A DNA stretch of 64,000 nucleotides from positions 86,625,114 to 86,689,113 of the forward strand of contig NC_090984.1 in the NCBI RefSeq assembly GCF_041146395.1. Reading direction: 5' to 3'. Shown here piece by piece: positions 1 to 40,532 of the stretch. The notes beneath the pieces were generated by a model that worked only from the letters and a program-made list of their open reading frames with translations, had not been told where the DNA came from and made no database searches. Numbering within the stretch: position 1 is the stretch's first letter; each line of letters begins with the position of its first letter. Both the position numbers and the translations under genes were made by a program. This stretch comes from Eulemur rufifrons (Eukaryota; Chordata; Mammalia; Primates; Lemuridae).

Positions 1-30155
<30,155 letters not shown>

Positions 30156-30950
30156 GACAGCAAAATATGAAAAACCTGCCTGTCATTCAGCTTCCAAAAT
30201 TCTGAAGTCCAAAAGTTTTTCCTTCAAGAAAAAAACTGTATAAAAAATTTAAAATTAAATCATCTCCCAGATACAAGTAACATGGTACAGTAGTACTGTT
30301 TAATGGGGTGTATATTTATGCAAAATTCTTTTTTGCAGAATTTGATAATTCCACATTATCAAATAAGATTTCAGTGAGAAGCTTTTGAAAAGTCTTCCTA
30401 CTTCCACAATCTTTCACCAAATGACTGTGTTTGATTACATACTAGACAAGAATGAATTATGTTCATATAATGAAAATATCAACCAGGAATCTTTTAAGGG
30501 CCATGGTTATCAGTTTTAAAGGTTAAATTCTTTTAACACCAGACCAAAGATATTTTGTTTCCTGAAAGTGAAATAGTTTTTAAAAGAAATGAATCTTGTT
30601 ATGCTTCAAGTTAGAGTACAGTTTTTTTTAAAGTAACTATAGTTGTTATATAATGTTACACTTCAAGCTAAAGTGAGTGATATTTTGGAAAAAGTTTGGA
30701 TTTTTGTTGTCCTGGATAGTTCCGCTGAAATCACTAACTTGATGTTTGCTTATTTCAGATGCAGAAACTGGCAAGTAGAAAGGATTTTTTTATTTACTTA
30801 ATTAATTTTATATTTATGTTTTACTTCTATTTGGACTCACAGATCTAGGCCCAATAATTAGTAGGCTCCTGCTGCCAAAATGCAAAGAAAAAAAAGGCGG
30901 GGATGGGGGGATGGGGAAGTGATTCAATAAATTCATTTTGTTACAAGCAT
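30156..30950 (+). other. TMEM260: TMEM260 3' untranslated region (end approximate)
   Basis: An AT-rich stretch directly after the TGA with no repeat of its own. Its length to the signal at 30926 (about 0.8 kb) fits the expected size of the 3' UTR, but the true cleavage site cannot be fixed from sequence. Confidence 0.65.
30926..30931 (+). terminator. Candidate poly(A) signal AATAAA for TMEM260
   Basis: A canonical AATAAA about 770 bases after the stop codon, preceded by a G-rich tract and followed by T-rich sequence. Alternatives are ATTAAA at 30254-30259 and AATAAA at 31047-31052; usage is not decidable here. Confidence 0.55.
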
Positions 30951-31046
30951 CTTTTATACATATTACTAAAGAGAACATAGTAAGAAATGCAAATAATAGT
31001 TCTTTATTTTATTATGACAGTTAATTAATAGCAACCTGTTTTAATG

Positions 31047-31052
31047 AATAAA
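31047..31052 (+). terminator. Alternative poly(A) signal AATAAA
   Basis: A second canonical hexamer about 120 bp downstream of the first. It could give a slightly longer TMEM260 3' end, or be unused. Confidence 0.3.
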
Positions 31053-34000
31053 GTCACTCAGAGTCCTTCAGCACTTCCTAAGTAGAGGCCAGAATCTGTA
31101 GGGCTTCTTTTCCCCCCAATTGTATAGCTCCTAGACTCCAAGCACTATATAGGCCCCTGTATAGAAATGCTCACTAATGAAGAGGGAGGGCTAGAAGCTT
31201 GTCTGCATTCAAAGATCACTGGTGAGTCATTCAGCAAGAAAAGGCCCCTTACCAGGAATAGTCACAGTTCCGTGGCATTGTACTAGCAAAAGGGTCTGAT
31301 CAAAGGTCTCCTGTGGAGCTTGCATGGTTCCCTTTCATACTACGACCATAATTAAAACCACTAATTCTCTTTTAAAATGCTGCAGGATGCCATGTAGGCA
31401 TCTGTCTGGAGTGTCCTTTGTGATGTCATAAGCTGTTAAGGACCAGTGCCGAGGGCTTTTGAGTGAAATGCCAGTCATGAAGGTGCTTCAAGACAAGGGT
31501 GCCTCTAAAAGCTTGACAGGGCCTTGACTGCACAATTCGAGCTGCATTTGCCCCTTGTCAGCTGCCAGTAAATAAATCTCAAAGGGGGAAAAGCTGAAGT
31601 TTCATTACCTGATCCATGGGGCTTTGTTGGTTTTGGCATCACACAGGGGAAGCTCTTGCCCCTCCATTCTCTGGATTTGAAGATGTCCATTGGAGCCTGC
31701 AGTGCCTGGACAGGGTTCAGAGCGGAACCTTTTGAAGAGTGTCAATAGTTGTAACAGTTCAGCTGTTAGGAAGACAAATAAATGGAGGAGCTCATTAATC
31801 CGCTTTTGGCTCTCGGTGCCTTTTGCCCTTTTATCACAGCCTTATTAGGCTCCTACTCATCTTGAACCAGAAAAAAATGAATTGAAGTTGTTGAGTACTA
31901 ATTGGCAAAGACTTTTAATCATGGGCCAAGAACTTTCACTGACTTGAAAGTAACTTCTCCACAGGGAAGAACCAAAAACCTGGTTTACCTTAAAACAAAA
32001 ACCTGTTGGAGTTCAGTGTGGTGTAAAAATTTAAGGAAGCGTCAATAAATTGTCTAAATTTATCCATTTGAAAGAAATTGTGTAAGGTTATGATTTTCAC
32101 TTCTCTAAAAAAATACAATAAAATTCAAATATTCCTTAGAAATGCATTGTCTTTATTGGTTCAGAAAAGAGATTGCATATGTGAGGTGATCGTGTTTGTT
32201 TCTGGACATCTGTACGTAGGTATGTGAATATTCATCTCAGTATCTGCATATGCATGTGGTGTTGAGGAAGCTTCTTAAAAGGAATATTTCCTATTGCTAG
32301 CCCTAAGAATGGCAAATGATGTCCTCTTTTTGAGAATATCAGCTTTTTAAATTTGCATCTATACTATGAAGCTACATATATGGCTGAATATGCTTTGTGC
32401 ATTGATTATCATCAAATGGCACGTAGATTGTTCTGTATGTGTGCAACAGTGGCTTTGGGCCACTCTCTCTTTGAGGAAACAATGATATGATGGCCCAAAG
32501 TAGATAGGATCATAATGATTTAAATTTCTAAAAACCACTGGTAAATGGAAAAACAGTAAACTAAGCTGAGATTTAGGGATGTTGGGCTTCATTCCCAGAT
32601 CAACCACTTTGAAGAATCCTTTCCCTTCTATTGTGTGAGGTTAAACAAGTTGCTTTCTTTTTCTTTTTCTTACTGTCCTTGGTGAGTGCACAAACACCAT
32701 AAAATCTGATCAGAAGGGGGTTGCTGTAGTCTGACCCCCAACATTGGAGAAAATGTGAAGGAGGTGACTTCTCATGCAAGATTTGGCCAGTATTTTCCTA
32801 GCAGTGTCCCAGGAGTGCCATGGCTTGGCAGGATGACAGGAACCCCACAAGGCCAACTTCTGCCTGGACTTTGGCCTGAGGAGCAAGTGGGAGCCAGCAA
32901 GACTGCCTGCCCCTCCGCATGCCGCAGTGCCCTGCTGCCCTGGCACCGAGGCCGGCACACACCAGAGGGCAAGTGGAGAAGGGGATCGTGGCTCCCATGT
33001 TACCCAACAAACCACCGAATATGCCCCACTCCCTGTCCCTCTGATGGGAGTCTGCTTGGTTCTTGGTATTGACTTTCCTTTTTTTCTTTGTTTTTTAAAA
33101 GGAGCCATTTAAAAAAAAAAAAATTGCTATTGTTCTATAACTCAAAATGCAGCCAAAATAGAAGGAATCAGTTACTAGCGTACTACTTTGAAAGCTTCAA
33201 ATAGAAATTATGCAATGTTATTTCTACCCATATTGTTAATGTTTTCTGATGATAGAACCATGATGTTTAGCCTTTATGATATTTAAATCAAGCCCATTTT
33301 GAGTGTTAAGGTTATTTTTATGATACCCTGCTGATATCTTTAAGTCATTGGGCTAGGATGTTAAGAGTAGTTTCTTTAATTTATATTTTAAAAGTTAACC
33401 ATTGTGAGTCCCTAATCATAGTTCCCAGCAGTAGTCCTCAGAATTTAAAAATGTTAATGCTTTTAATATTCAGGAAAAAGAATTTATACCGAAGGTCGAA
33501 AAAAAAAATGAGTCCTGTGACAGCAAATCCTTTTATTCTGTTTTACTTGTGGTATATTTTATAAATGTACCAACATAGGGTATTGCATAAAATTCTGTTC
33601 TTCTAACTGGCTCCAAGTCTTATGTTTAGGTAAAGAAAACAATTCCAGCTCAGTAAGAGATTCACACTACTTTGTTCATCCTCCAATTTTGTTGTGGATG
33701 TAAAGCCATTCTAAAGCTGATGCTCACAAACAATGAACTAAGTAATGTTTCCAGGGATTCTGGGTACAGCTAAAGGCCAAGCTCTTGGCACAGCATTACA
33801 GAGCAAACAAGGAGCTAAGACTTCAGCAGTGATCATATTCAATGAAGACGTCATTGTCAGTACCCTCTAAAGGTCTGTTTGATTTGGATCATTATGGATG
33901 GTGTTTTTGAAAAGCTCCAGGAATAGTACAGTGTGCTTACCTGGATATAGGAAAGTAAATTAACAGGAATATATCCTGAAAAAGGGGGTTTTCAGGAAAA

Positions 34001-34597
34001 AAAAAAATTCCAATTGCTCTTCAGCAATGTAATATATATTTGATGGAAATTGTATGTACTGGAAAGATGAGCTCATGTCATATTGAAAAACAAACAACAA
34101 GGTGGTGATGGTGGGAAGGACGGGGCGGGGAGGGGGAGGGGCAGGAAGATGAGGGTCCAACACCGCACATGTGAAGCCAGCAGTTACTGAGCTAAAGTGG
34201 AGTTCTCTGGCTCTTTTCTGTAAAACCTAAGTTTATGACTGAGGGCTAATTTTCAGCAATGTAGACATTGTGGTAATATTAAAAAGTTGATATGATTGAG
34301 AAAGGAAAATTTCAAGATAAAGTCAAGAACACAAGGCAAATAATTGGGCCACACTCCTATCCCAGTGATCCAGCTTCACAGAGCAACCAGCTAGTCTCCA
34401 GTCTTTTTGTACATAGTTGCCATTAGATGAGGATAATGTTGTTAAATTAAGATGTAATACAAGATAAATAGAAATAAGTCAAATATAAGGTTTAATTGTT
34501 TAGAATTTGTTATAATTCTGGTATAAATTGGGTGGGGGAAGTACAATAGATAGAAATAGTACAATCTTTATATTGTTTTGGTTCTGTTCCCAGAAAC
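31053..34597. other. Intergenic DNA downstream of TMEM260, no gene found
   Basis: Mostly plain AT-rich sequence without a named repeat. 31380-31870 and 32750-33060 are more complex in composition; the latter is GC-rich with open frames on both strands but no recognisable protein. A T/A run occurs at 33099-33122 and a G-rich tract at 34100-34142. Confidence 0.7.
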
Positions 34598-34601
34598 CAA
34601 A

Positions 34602-34696
34602 ACCACCTAGAGCTGGTGTTCAAGATTGTTCTGTTTGGTTCAGCCACTCTGTTTAAAATATTAAGCATCCAGAAGGCAGAGACCTCTTTGAAGACC
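34602..34696 (+). repeat. 95-bp duplicated element, copy 1
   Basis: Starts accacctagagctggtgttc and ends tttgaagacc. It aligns without gaps to 37298-37392, same orientation, with 87 of 95 positions identical. Family unknown to me. Confidence 0.9.
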
Positions 34697-34937
34697 TATT
34701 AGTTTATGATTATATATCACATATATAGTTATAGATATTAGTTTTTATAATTTGTGTATCAAAACTAATAAATGGAGATTATGTCTTATTTTTAAAATAA
34801 CAAACTCTAATCTTCTGTTTAGAAGTGTTATCTAAAAGGGGTATTTTGCTAATATAACCTTTTCAAGAAGGTATTTAAGAATTCTCTCAGCTAAATGAAA
34901 TATTCTCTTAGGTGATTGACCTGATAGAAATATCTTT

Positions 34938-35397
34938 TTTTTTAATTTCAGCATATCATGGGGATACAAAGTTTGGGTTATGTATATTGCCCATGCCCTC
35001 CCCAGGCCCCCCCACCCCCGAGTCAGAGCTTCAAGCGTGTCCATTCCCCAGACAGTGCGCATCACACTCATTATGTAGGTATACACCTATCCCCTCCTCC
35101 CCCACATCTGCCCGACACCCAATTGGTGTTATTCCCAAATGTGCACTTAGGTGATGATCAGGGAAACCAATTTGATGGTGAGTACATGTGGTGCTTATTT
35201 TTCCATTCTTGGGATACTTCACTTAGTAGAATGGGTTCCAACTCTATCCAGGAGAACATAAGAGATTCTATATCACCGTTATTTCTTATAGCTGAGTAAT
35301 ACTCTATGATATACATATACCACATTTTACTAATCCACTCATGTATTGATGGGCATTTGGGTTGTTTCCACATCTTTGCAATTGTGAATTATGCAGC
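34938..35397 (-). mobile_element. LINE-1 3' end, strepsirrhine-type, 5'-truncated
   Basis: On the minus strand it reads the end of ORF2 (caacccaaatgcccatcaat, attactcagctataagaaat) followed by a 3' UTR with a G-rich tract and an A tail at the left edge. A 12-bp target-site duplication (agaaatatcttt) lies at 34926-34937 and 35398-35409. The 3' UTR differs from the human L1PA type. Confidence 0.88.
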
Positions 35398-35409
35398 AGA
35401 AATATCTTT

Positions 35410-36204
35410 AATAACTGTGATTGTCACTCACGTACAAAAGTGTGTGCAATTAAAACCAAAAGGGGAACACTACTTGTGAAATCAAACCCAGTGTTCTCAT
35501 CCCTGGATTATGGTGTTACGGAACGTAAATGAATCACCCATTACCCTGGACCCTCGGGGACCATCTAAGACACAAGAATTCCCTGTGTTACCCTGGCATG
35601 CTAGAACTTCAACTCAAAAACCACGATAGTGGGTCCATTGAGGATTTGAGGAGAGAGTAAAAGATGCAAGAACTAGAATCTCCTTGTAATGTCTTCCCTC
35701 AAAATAGGTTTCGAAAGTGGAAAGAAAACATTACAAACTGTTTCATTATTAATGGTGTTTTTAGAAGTTAATAATAAAAAATCAAGAGTTTTTTTTAAGT
35801 TACCCTAGTGAAAGCTACAGATAATTTAAAGGGGGTTTTTTATAAATGGAAGATGATCCATTTATCAAAAAACTAGGGTTCCTTTGATTGGAGAGTTAAG
35901 AGCCAGTCTAGCCGGTGAAAGGAAGTTACAAAAAAAGTTTGCTTTTAGAAGAATAAAAAACCAAAGTTCAATTGTGCAGAGCTTAAAACAAGTAGGTTCA
36001 CTGATGGATAGAATACTTGTACTTAGTGGTTGTTTTTATTTAGTTCGTCCTAATTTTTCACTAAAATTATAGCATATCCATTCAATATGTGCACTGGTAT
36101 CTACACGGTTAAGTTCCTCTTTCCGTGATCAGAATTTTAACCATTAACCTGCAGAGTCACCTGGAGGTATTCACCTGGAGGCAGTTCCTCAACTTGCAGA
36201 CATG
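35410..36204. other. Intergenic DNA, nothing recognised
   Basis: AT-rich unique sequence; the small open frames found here have no recognisable protein. Confidence 0.6.
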
Positions 36205-36512
36205 TGCTTATTTAAGGTGATTGTCAAACTGTGAGTCATGACGTCAATATAGTGGAAACTGACCAGCTTTTTCATAATGAAATAGAATAAAAAATATCAT
36301 AATGCATTTGAGGAAACAAGGGTAAGTATTGTTCCATGAAACTTTGTTTCACTTCATATGTGTATACACACATGCATGTGTTTATAATATATATATAATA
36401 CTATGCATGTGTATACATATAAATTTATAAATGTGTGTACTGAGTCACAATATAAAATGTACTTTTTATTGTGGGTCACAGTAAAGAATAAATTTGAAAG
36501 CCACTGGCTTGG
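36205..36512. mobile_element. hAT-type DNA element with internal AT/TG microsatellite
   Basis: The left part gattgtcaaactgtgagtca and right part tttgaaagccactg look like the ends of a Charlie-class element. Words such as aatgaaatagaataaaaaat and gtgggtcacagtaaagaata fit this class. The centre has expanded into TG/TA repeats (about 36358-36440). Confidence 0.5.
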
Positions 36513-36569
36513 GAGAACTTAACAACAGAAGGGTTAGTAAGGGATCATGTAGTGTAACTATCACAACTA

Positions 36570-36675
36570 ATCTAGTTTAATAAATGAAGGAACTGAGGCC
36601 TCTACTAAATAAGTGACTTGATTAATGTCACACAGCTAGCTAGTGACAGAATTGGGACTAGAACGTGCGCTTGTT
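36570..36675 (-). mobile_element. MIR SINE
   Basis: Antisense MIR: gaaggaactgaggcctctac, then gtcacacagctagctagtga, then gacagaattgggactagaac. Confidence 0.75.
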
Positions 36676-38337
36676 GGCTCTATCTAGTATATTTTCCCCA
36701 CTTCCATCCCAGCTAAATGATACCAGCTACATTCCACCATCAACTCCCTGACACATTAAAGTCTTCACATAATGAAGCTATGTTAAAATTATGGTAAACT
36801 TTTCTAGAGGTAAATGGTGTGTGAAATCAAGAACTATGTTGCAGAAAATTGCTTAAAAGCCATACACTGAACTTCTTTCTCCTCCCCCTCCAACCCTCTG
36901 CAATGTCATTTTTTCCCCCCTCTCCTTTTAGTCAGGGCCAGTTGTATCCCTGGCTTTTGACTGAGAATTTGCCTACCCATTCTGAACTTAGGAATATATA
37001 CCTAAATTAAAGGGTTTTAGTGTGATAAGAAAAAAGTCACTTTGAAATACAGGAACTTATTAGCATAAATTACATTCCAGCTGAATCAGCTGCTGGCAAC
37101 TCAATTTGAAAAATATTGCACTAGTTTATATATTTCTTCTTCCTCCTAAGCAGAGTTCAAAACACAATCCTATTTCTATGTTTCACAGGAAAAAATATGT
37201 CCCAGCTCCACTGGAATGATCATTGAGTTGGGAATCAGACTTTGCCTCAAATGCTCATAGTGTTGGCTGTTTTCATTAATGTGTCAGTAAAACTGAAACC
37301 ACCTAGAGCTGGTGTTCAAGATTGTTCTGTTTGGTTCAGCCACTTTATTTAAAACATTAAGTGTTCAGAAGGCAGAGACCTCCTTCAAGACCAAAGTGTC
37401 TGATTTTCTAATTATGAACCTTACCATTGAGTGTGTAGGTGATCATGATTTCTTCCAAATTTGACTCTTGGGTTATATGTATAATTTGCAAAAATATGTA
37501 CTACAATAATAGTAACAATCATAAATATTATTATAACAACTAATCTTGCTGACACTTGTTATCCATTGAATTGCTTCAGTGATTTAAAATCACCTAAATT
37601 TCCTTCATTTATTCTCAGAATTGGAAGTAATTTGGCCCTTCATCTTTGGGAGACAAATAAATTTAATGCCTCTCACGAAACAAAGACCCCTTCTGATGTA
37701 ACCACACGAACCATGCCGCGTGCACTTTGTGCATTTGATAGAGACATAAAGATGACCTATTTCACAGGGCTAGCATTTAATAGGACAATACTTTTCCTCT
37801 TTTACTCGCCCCCTCCTGAACCAATAAATAGTTGATTTAAAGAGTCTAAACCTGTTAAATACTGTGAGCTAATTTGTACCAAATGTGTGATCCTATACAA
37901 GAATCAAACAAAACTAGAACCTTGTTTTAAAGCAATCCCATGAGGTCCCATAATAATTGTGCTTTTATTGTCATGTAAAACATATGACCTGCTTGAAATT
38001 TAAGTAAAATAGATATTCTATTTTCCTTTTTTATTATAGTGCACCTGGATTAAATAAATACCTTAAAAAACACCTTCACCTCATCCCTTAAAGTTCCCAT
38101 AGCCGTGTGCTTTCTCCTGCAGGAAGTCACTGTGACCTCCCAGGAAGAGAGGACAAACTCTCATTCATATTGCCTGCATGAAGAAGCGCACGCAAGAGTA
38201 TGGGCCTGGTGTGTTCATTTTGCCCCTAAAGGAGCAAAGAGCAGAAACCTAGTCCTGCCCAACTCTTCCATTGACATTCCCAGGATGCCGACTGTTCCAG
38301 AAAGCACAGGCCTTTTCTGGATCACACCAGAAGCACT
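36676..38337. other. Intergenic DNA, mostly unique
   Basis: Holds the second copy of the 95-bp element (37298-37392). Otherwise no named repeat and no convincing coding frame. Confidence 0.65.
37298..37392 (+). repeat. 95-bp duplicated element, copy 2
   Basis: Gap-free counterpart of 34602-34696. Six of the eight differences fall between positions 48 and 70 of the element. The flanks of the two copies do not match. Confidence 0.9.
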
Positions 38338-38915
38338 GTATGTGCAGTGGTTAGAGCTAGACTCCCAGCTCTTCCACCTACCAGCTGTGTGACGTGGAGT
38401 TTTTAAAGTTCTGGCCGGGCGTGGCGGCTCACACCTGTAATCCTAGCACTCTGGGAGGCTGAGGCGGGAGGATCACTTGAGGTCAGGAGTTCGAGACCAG
38501 CCTGAGCAAGAGCGATACCCCGTCTCTACTAAAAAAAAAAAAAAAAAAATAGAAATTATCTGGACAACTAAAAATATATAGAAAAAATTAGCCAGGCATG
38601 GTGGCACATGCCTGTAGTCCCTGCTACCCAGGAGGCTGAGGCAGAAGGATTGCTTAAGCCCAGGAGTTTGAGGTTGCTGTGAGCTAGGCTGACACCATGG
38701 CACTCCAGCCAGGGCAAAAGAACGAGACTCTGTCTCAAAAATAAATAAATAAATAAATAAATAAATAAAGTTCTGCCTTAATTTCCTTTTCTGTAGGATG
38801 GAGATATAATAGACTTACCATGGGGCTATAAGGAAGAAATGGGTTGATATTTATAAAGTGCATTGAGTAGTGCCTGGCGCATACCAACTGCTCATAGTGT
38901 TGGCTGTTCTCTTTA
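38338..38915 (+). mobile_element. MIR SINE split by a younger Alu
   Basis: The left half (gtgcagtggttagagctaga, then ccagctgtgtgacgtggagt) and right half (ttaatttccttttctgtagg, then agtgcctggcgcataccaac) are the two parts of one sense MIR, separated by the lemur-type Alu at 38413-38768. Confidence 0.8.
38413..38768 (+). mobile_element. Lemur-type Alu inserted in a MIR
   Basis: ggccgggcgtggcggctcac start, long A run and lemur-type linker, right arm, and a tail made of (AAAT)n repeats at about 38738-38768. The flank aaagttctg occurs on both sides. Confidence 0.94.
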
Positions 38916-39030
38916 ATATGTCAGTAAAAAATAGTTCTTATCTACTTTATTTATACTCCTCAGTAAAATGAATCTTTGAAGCCTCCTGGTGCTTTGCTTC
39001 TCTCTTGTACATTTTTAAAAATCCTCATTA

Positions 39031-39518
39031 TAGATAAAGAGGATGAAATCACTGAAAAGAAAGCGAAAAAAGCCAAGATTAAAGTTAAAGTTGAAGAAGA
39101 AGAGGAGGAAGAAGTGATAGAAGAAGAGGAGACATCTGTGAAGAAGAAGAAGAAAAAGGATAAAAAGAAACACATTAAGGAAGAACCGCTTTCTGAGGAA
39201 GAGCCATGTACCAGCACAGCAATTCCTAGTCCAGAGAAAAAGAAGAGAAAGAAAAAAAAGAAAGATAATGAGGACTAAAAGAAGGGAACCATAATTGTAC
39301 CACCTGGACACGTCATGCTTAAGATTCAGTTGGGAGTATACCAGAGATGCTCTCTGACATAATCCAGGGAAGGTTGAATGAAACAATGTGATTATTCATC
39401 TATAACTTTAAAAAAAAAACCTATTTGTGTCTTGCCATCAACTCTGTTAACCTTATTATGTCATCATTTCTTAGAGTCTTTGATAACAAATAAAATTTTC
39501 TTTGTATTTAAAAAAAAA
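39031..39518 (+). pseudogene. NOP58: NOP58 processed retrocopy, 5'-truncated
   Basis: Encodes the Lys/Glu-rich C-terminus of the box C/D snoRNP protein NOP58 (HIKEEPLSEEEPCTSTAIPS, ending KDNED and TAA at 39276-39278) followed by its 3' UTR. There is an AATAAA at 39489 and a short A tail to 39518. A 14-bp target-site duplication (aaaaatcctcatta) lies at 39017-39030 and 39514-39527. There are no introns and the 5' part (about 450 codons) is missing, so this is a LINE-1 mediated retrocopy of the mRNA tail. The remaining 80-odd codons are open, and upstream DNA adds an in-frame ATG at 38976, but no promoter is evident. Confidence 0.85.
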
Positions 39519-39527
39519 TCCTCATTA

Positions 39528-40254
39528 AATATGAATCTAGAAAATGTAAATAATTCAATTTAAATTACAATGATAATTATAGATACACACGAGTAAAAAA
39601 CAGGTACTCACAATTTATTCTGTGCAAGCTGTTACCATGACCATCCTTCCCTCTTTCTGTTGGCTTCCCCAAACCATGGCCCATCTGGAAGGAGTTTCAA
39701 CACTATTGTTCTTTGCCTCCTCTGCCCAAACTTAGATTTTGCCATCTATACATTTGATCTTATTCTACCTTCCCCCAAACAGTGTAGATTCCCCCGGTCC
39801 AGAGGACCTTCCAAAGAACAGTCTCCTGCCAAGGCAGCTTCTCCAGGCTGTTAGAGGACTGCCGTGGGACAGGAAGCTTGGAGTCAGAGCACAGCACCAC
39901 TGCTGGACTCTCAAAATCATCCTGGAGGACACGGTCATAGATTTCTGAGCAAGGATGGGTGGAGTGCCCAAGAGTATGTTTTGCAAATGAGTACTCCATT
40001 CACTTATTTTTTAATTCACTTAATCAATAAATATTTTTTGAGATCCTACAATACACCAGGCCTGAGTATTAGATTTTTAGATGGGAACCAGACAGACTGA
40101 GGCCCTGTCCCCTATGTAACTTCCATTCTAGAGAGAGAGAAAGCCAAAATCAAGTCTAAAAATCTGCCAAAGGATCTTTTTTTTCACCACTGCTACATTT
40201 TACCCAACCACAGAAGTCAAATGTGCTTTCTTACTATTAAAAATACTGCTTAAA
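39528..40254. other. Intergenic DNA
   Basis: Mostly unique sequence with an L2-like antisense relic at about 40000-40145 (atttgagatcctacaatac-like start, then cttccattctagagagag). No coding frame supported. Confidence 0.5.
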
Positions 40255-40532
40255 GCCAGGCTCTGTAGCTCACGCCTGTAATCCCAGCCCTTTGGGAGGC
40301 TGAGGCAAGAGGATCGCTTGAGGCTGGGAGTTCAAGACCAGCCTGGGCAACATAGCAAAAAATAAAAAATAAAAAAATTAGCTGAATGTGGTGATATGTG
40401 CCTATAGTCCCAGCTACTCAGGAGCCTGAGGTAGGAGGATCACTTGAGCCCAGGTGTTTGAGGTTGCAGTGACCTATGATCATGCCACTGCACTCTAGCC
40501 TGGGCAACAGAGCAAGACTGTGTCTCAAACAA
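40255..40532 (+). mobile_element. Older dimeric Alu (AluJ-like)
   Basis: gccaggctctgtagctcacg start, shortened left-arm end with aaaaaataaaaaataaaaaa linker, right arm with cactgcactctagcctgggc. No lemur insert. Confidence 0.9.
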
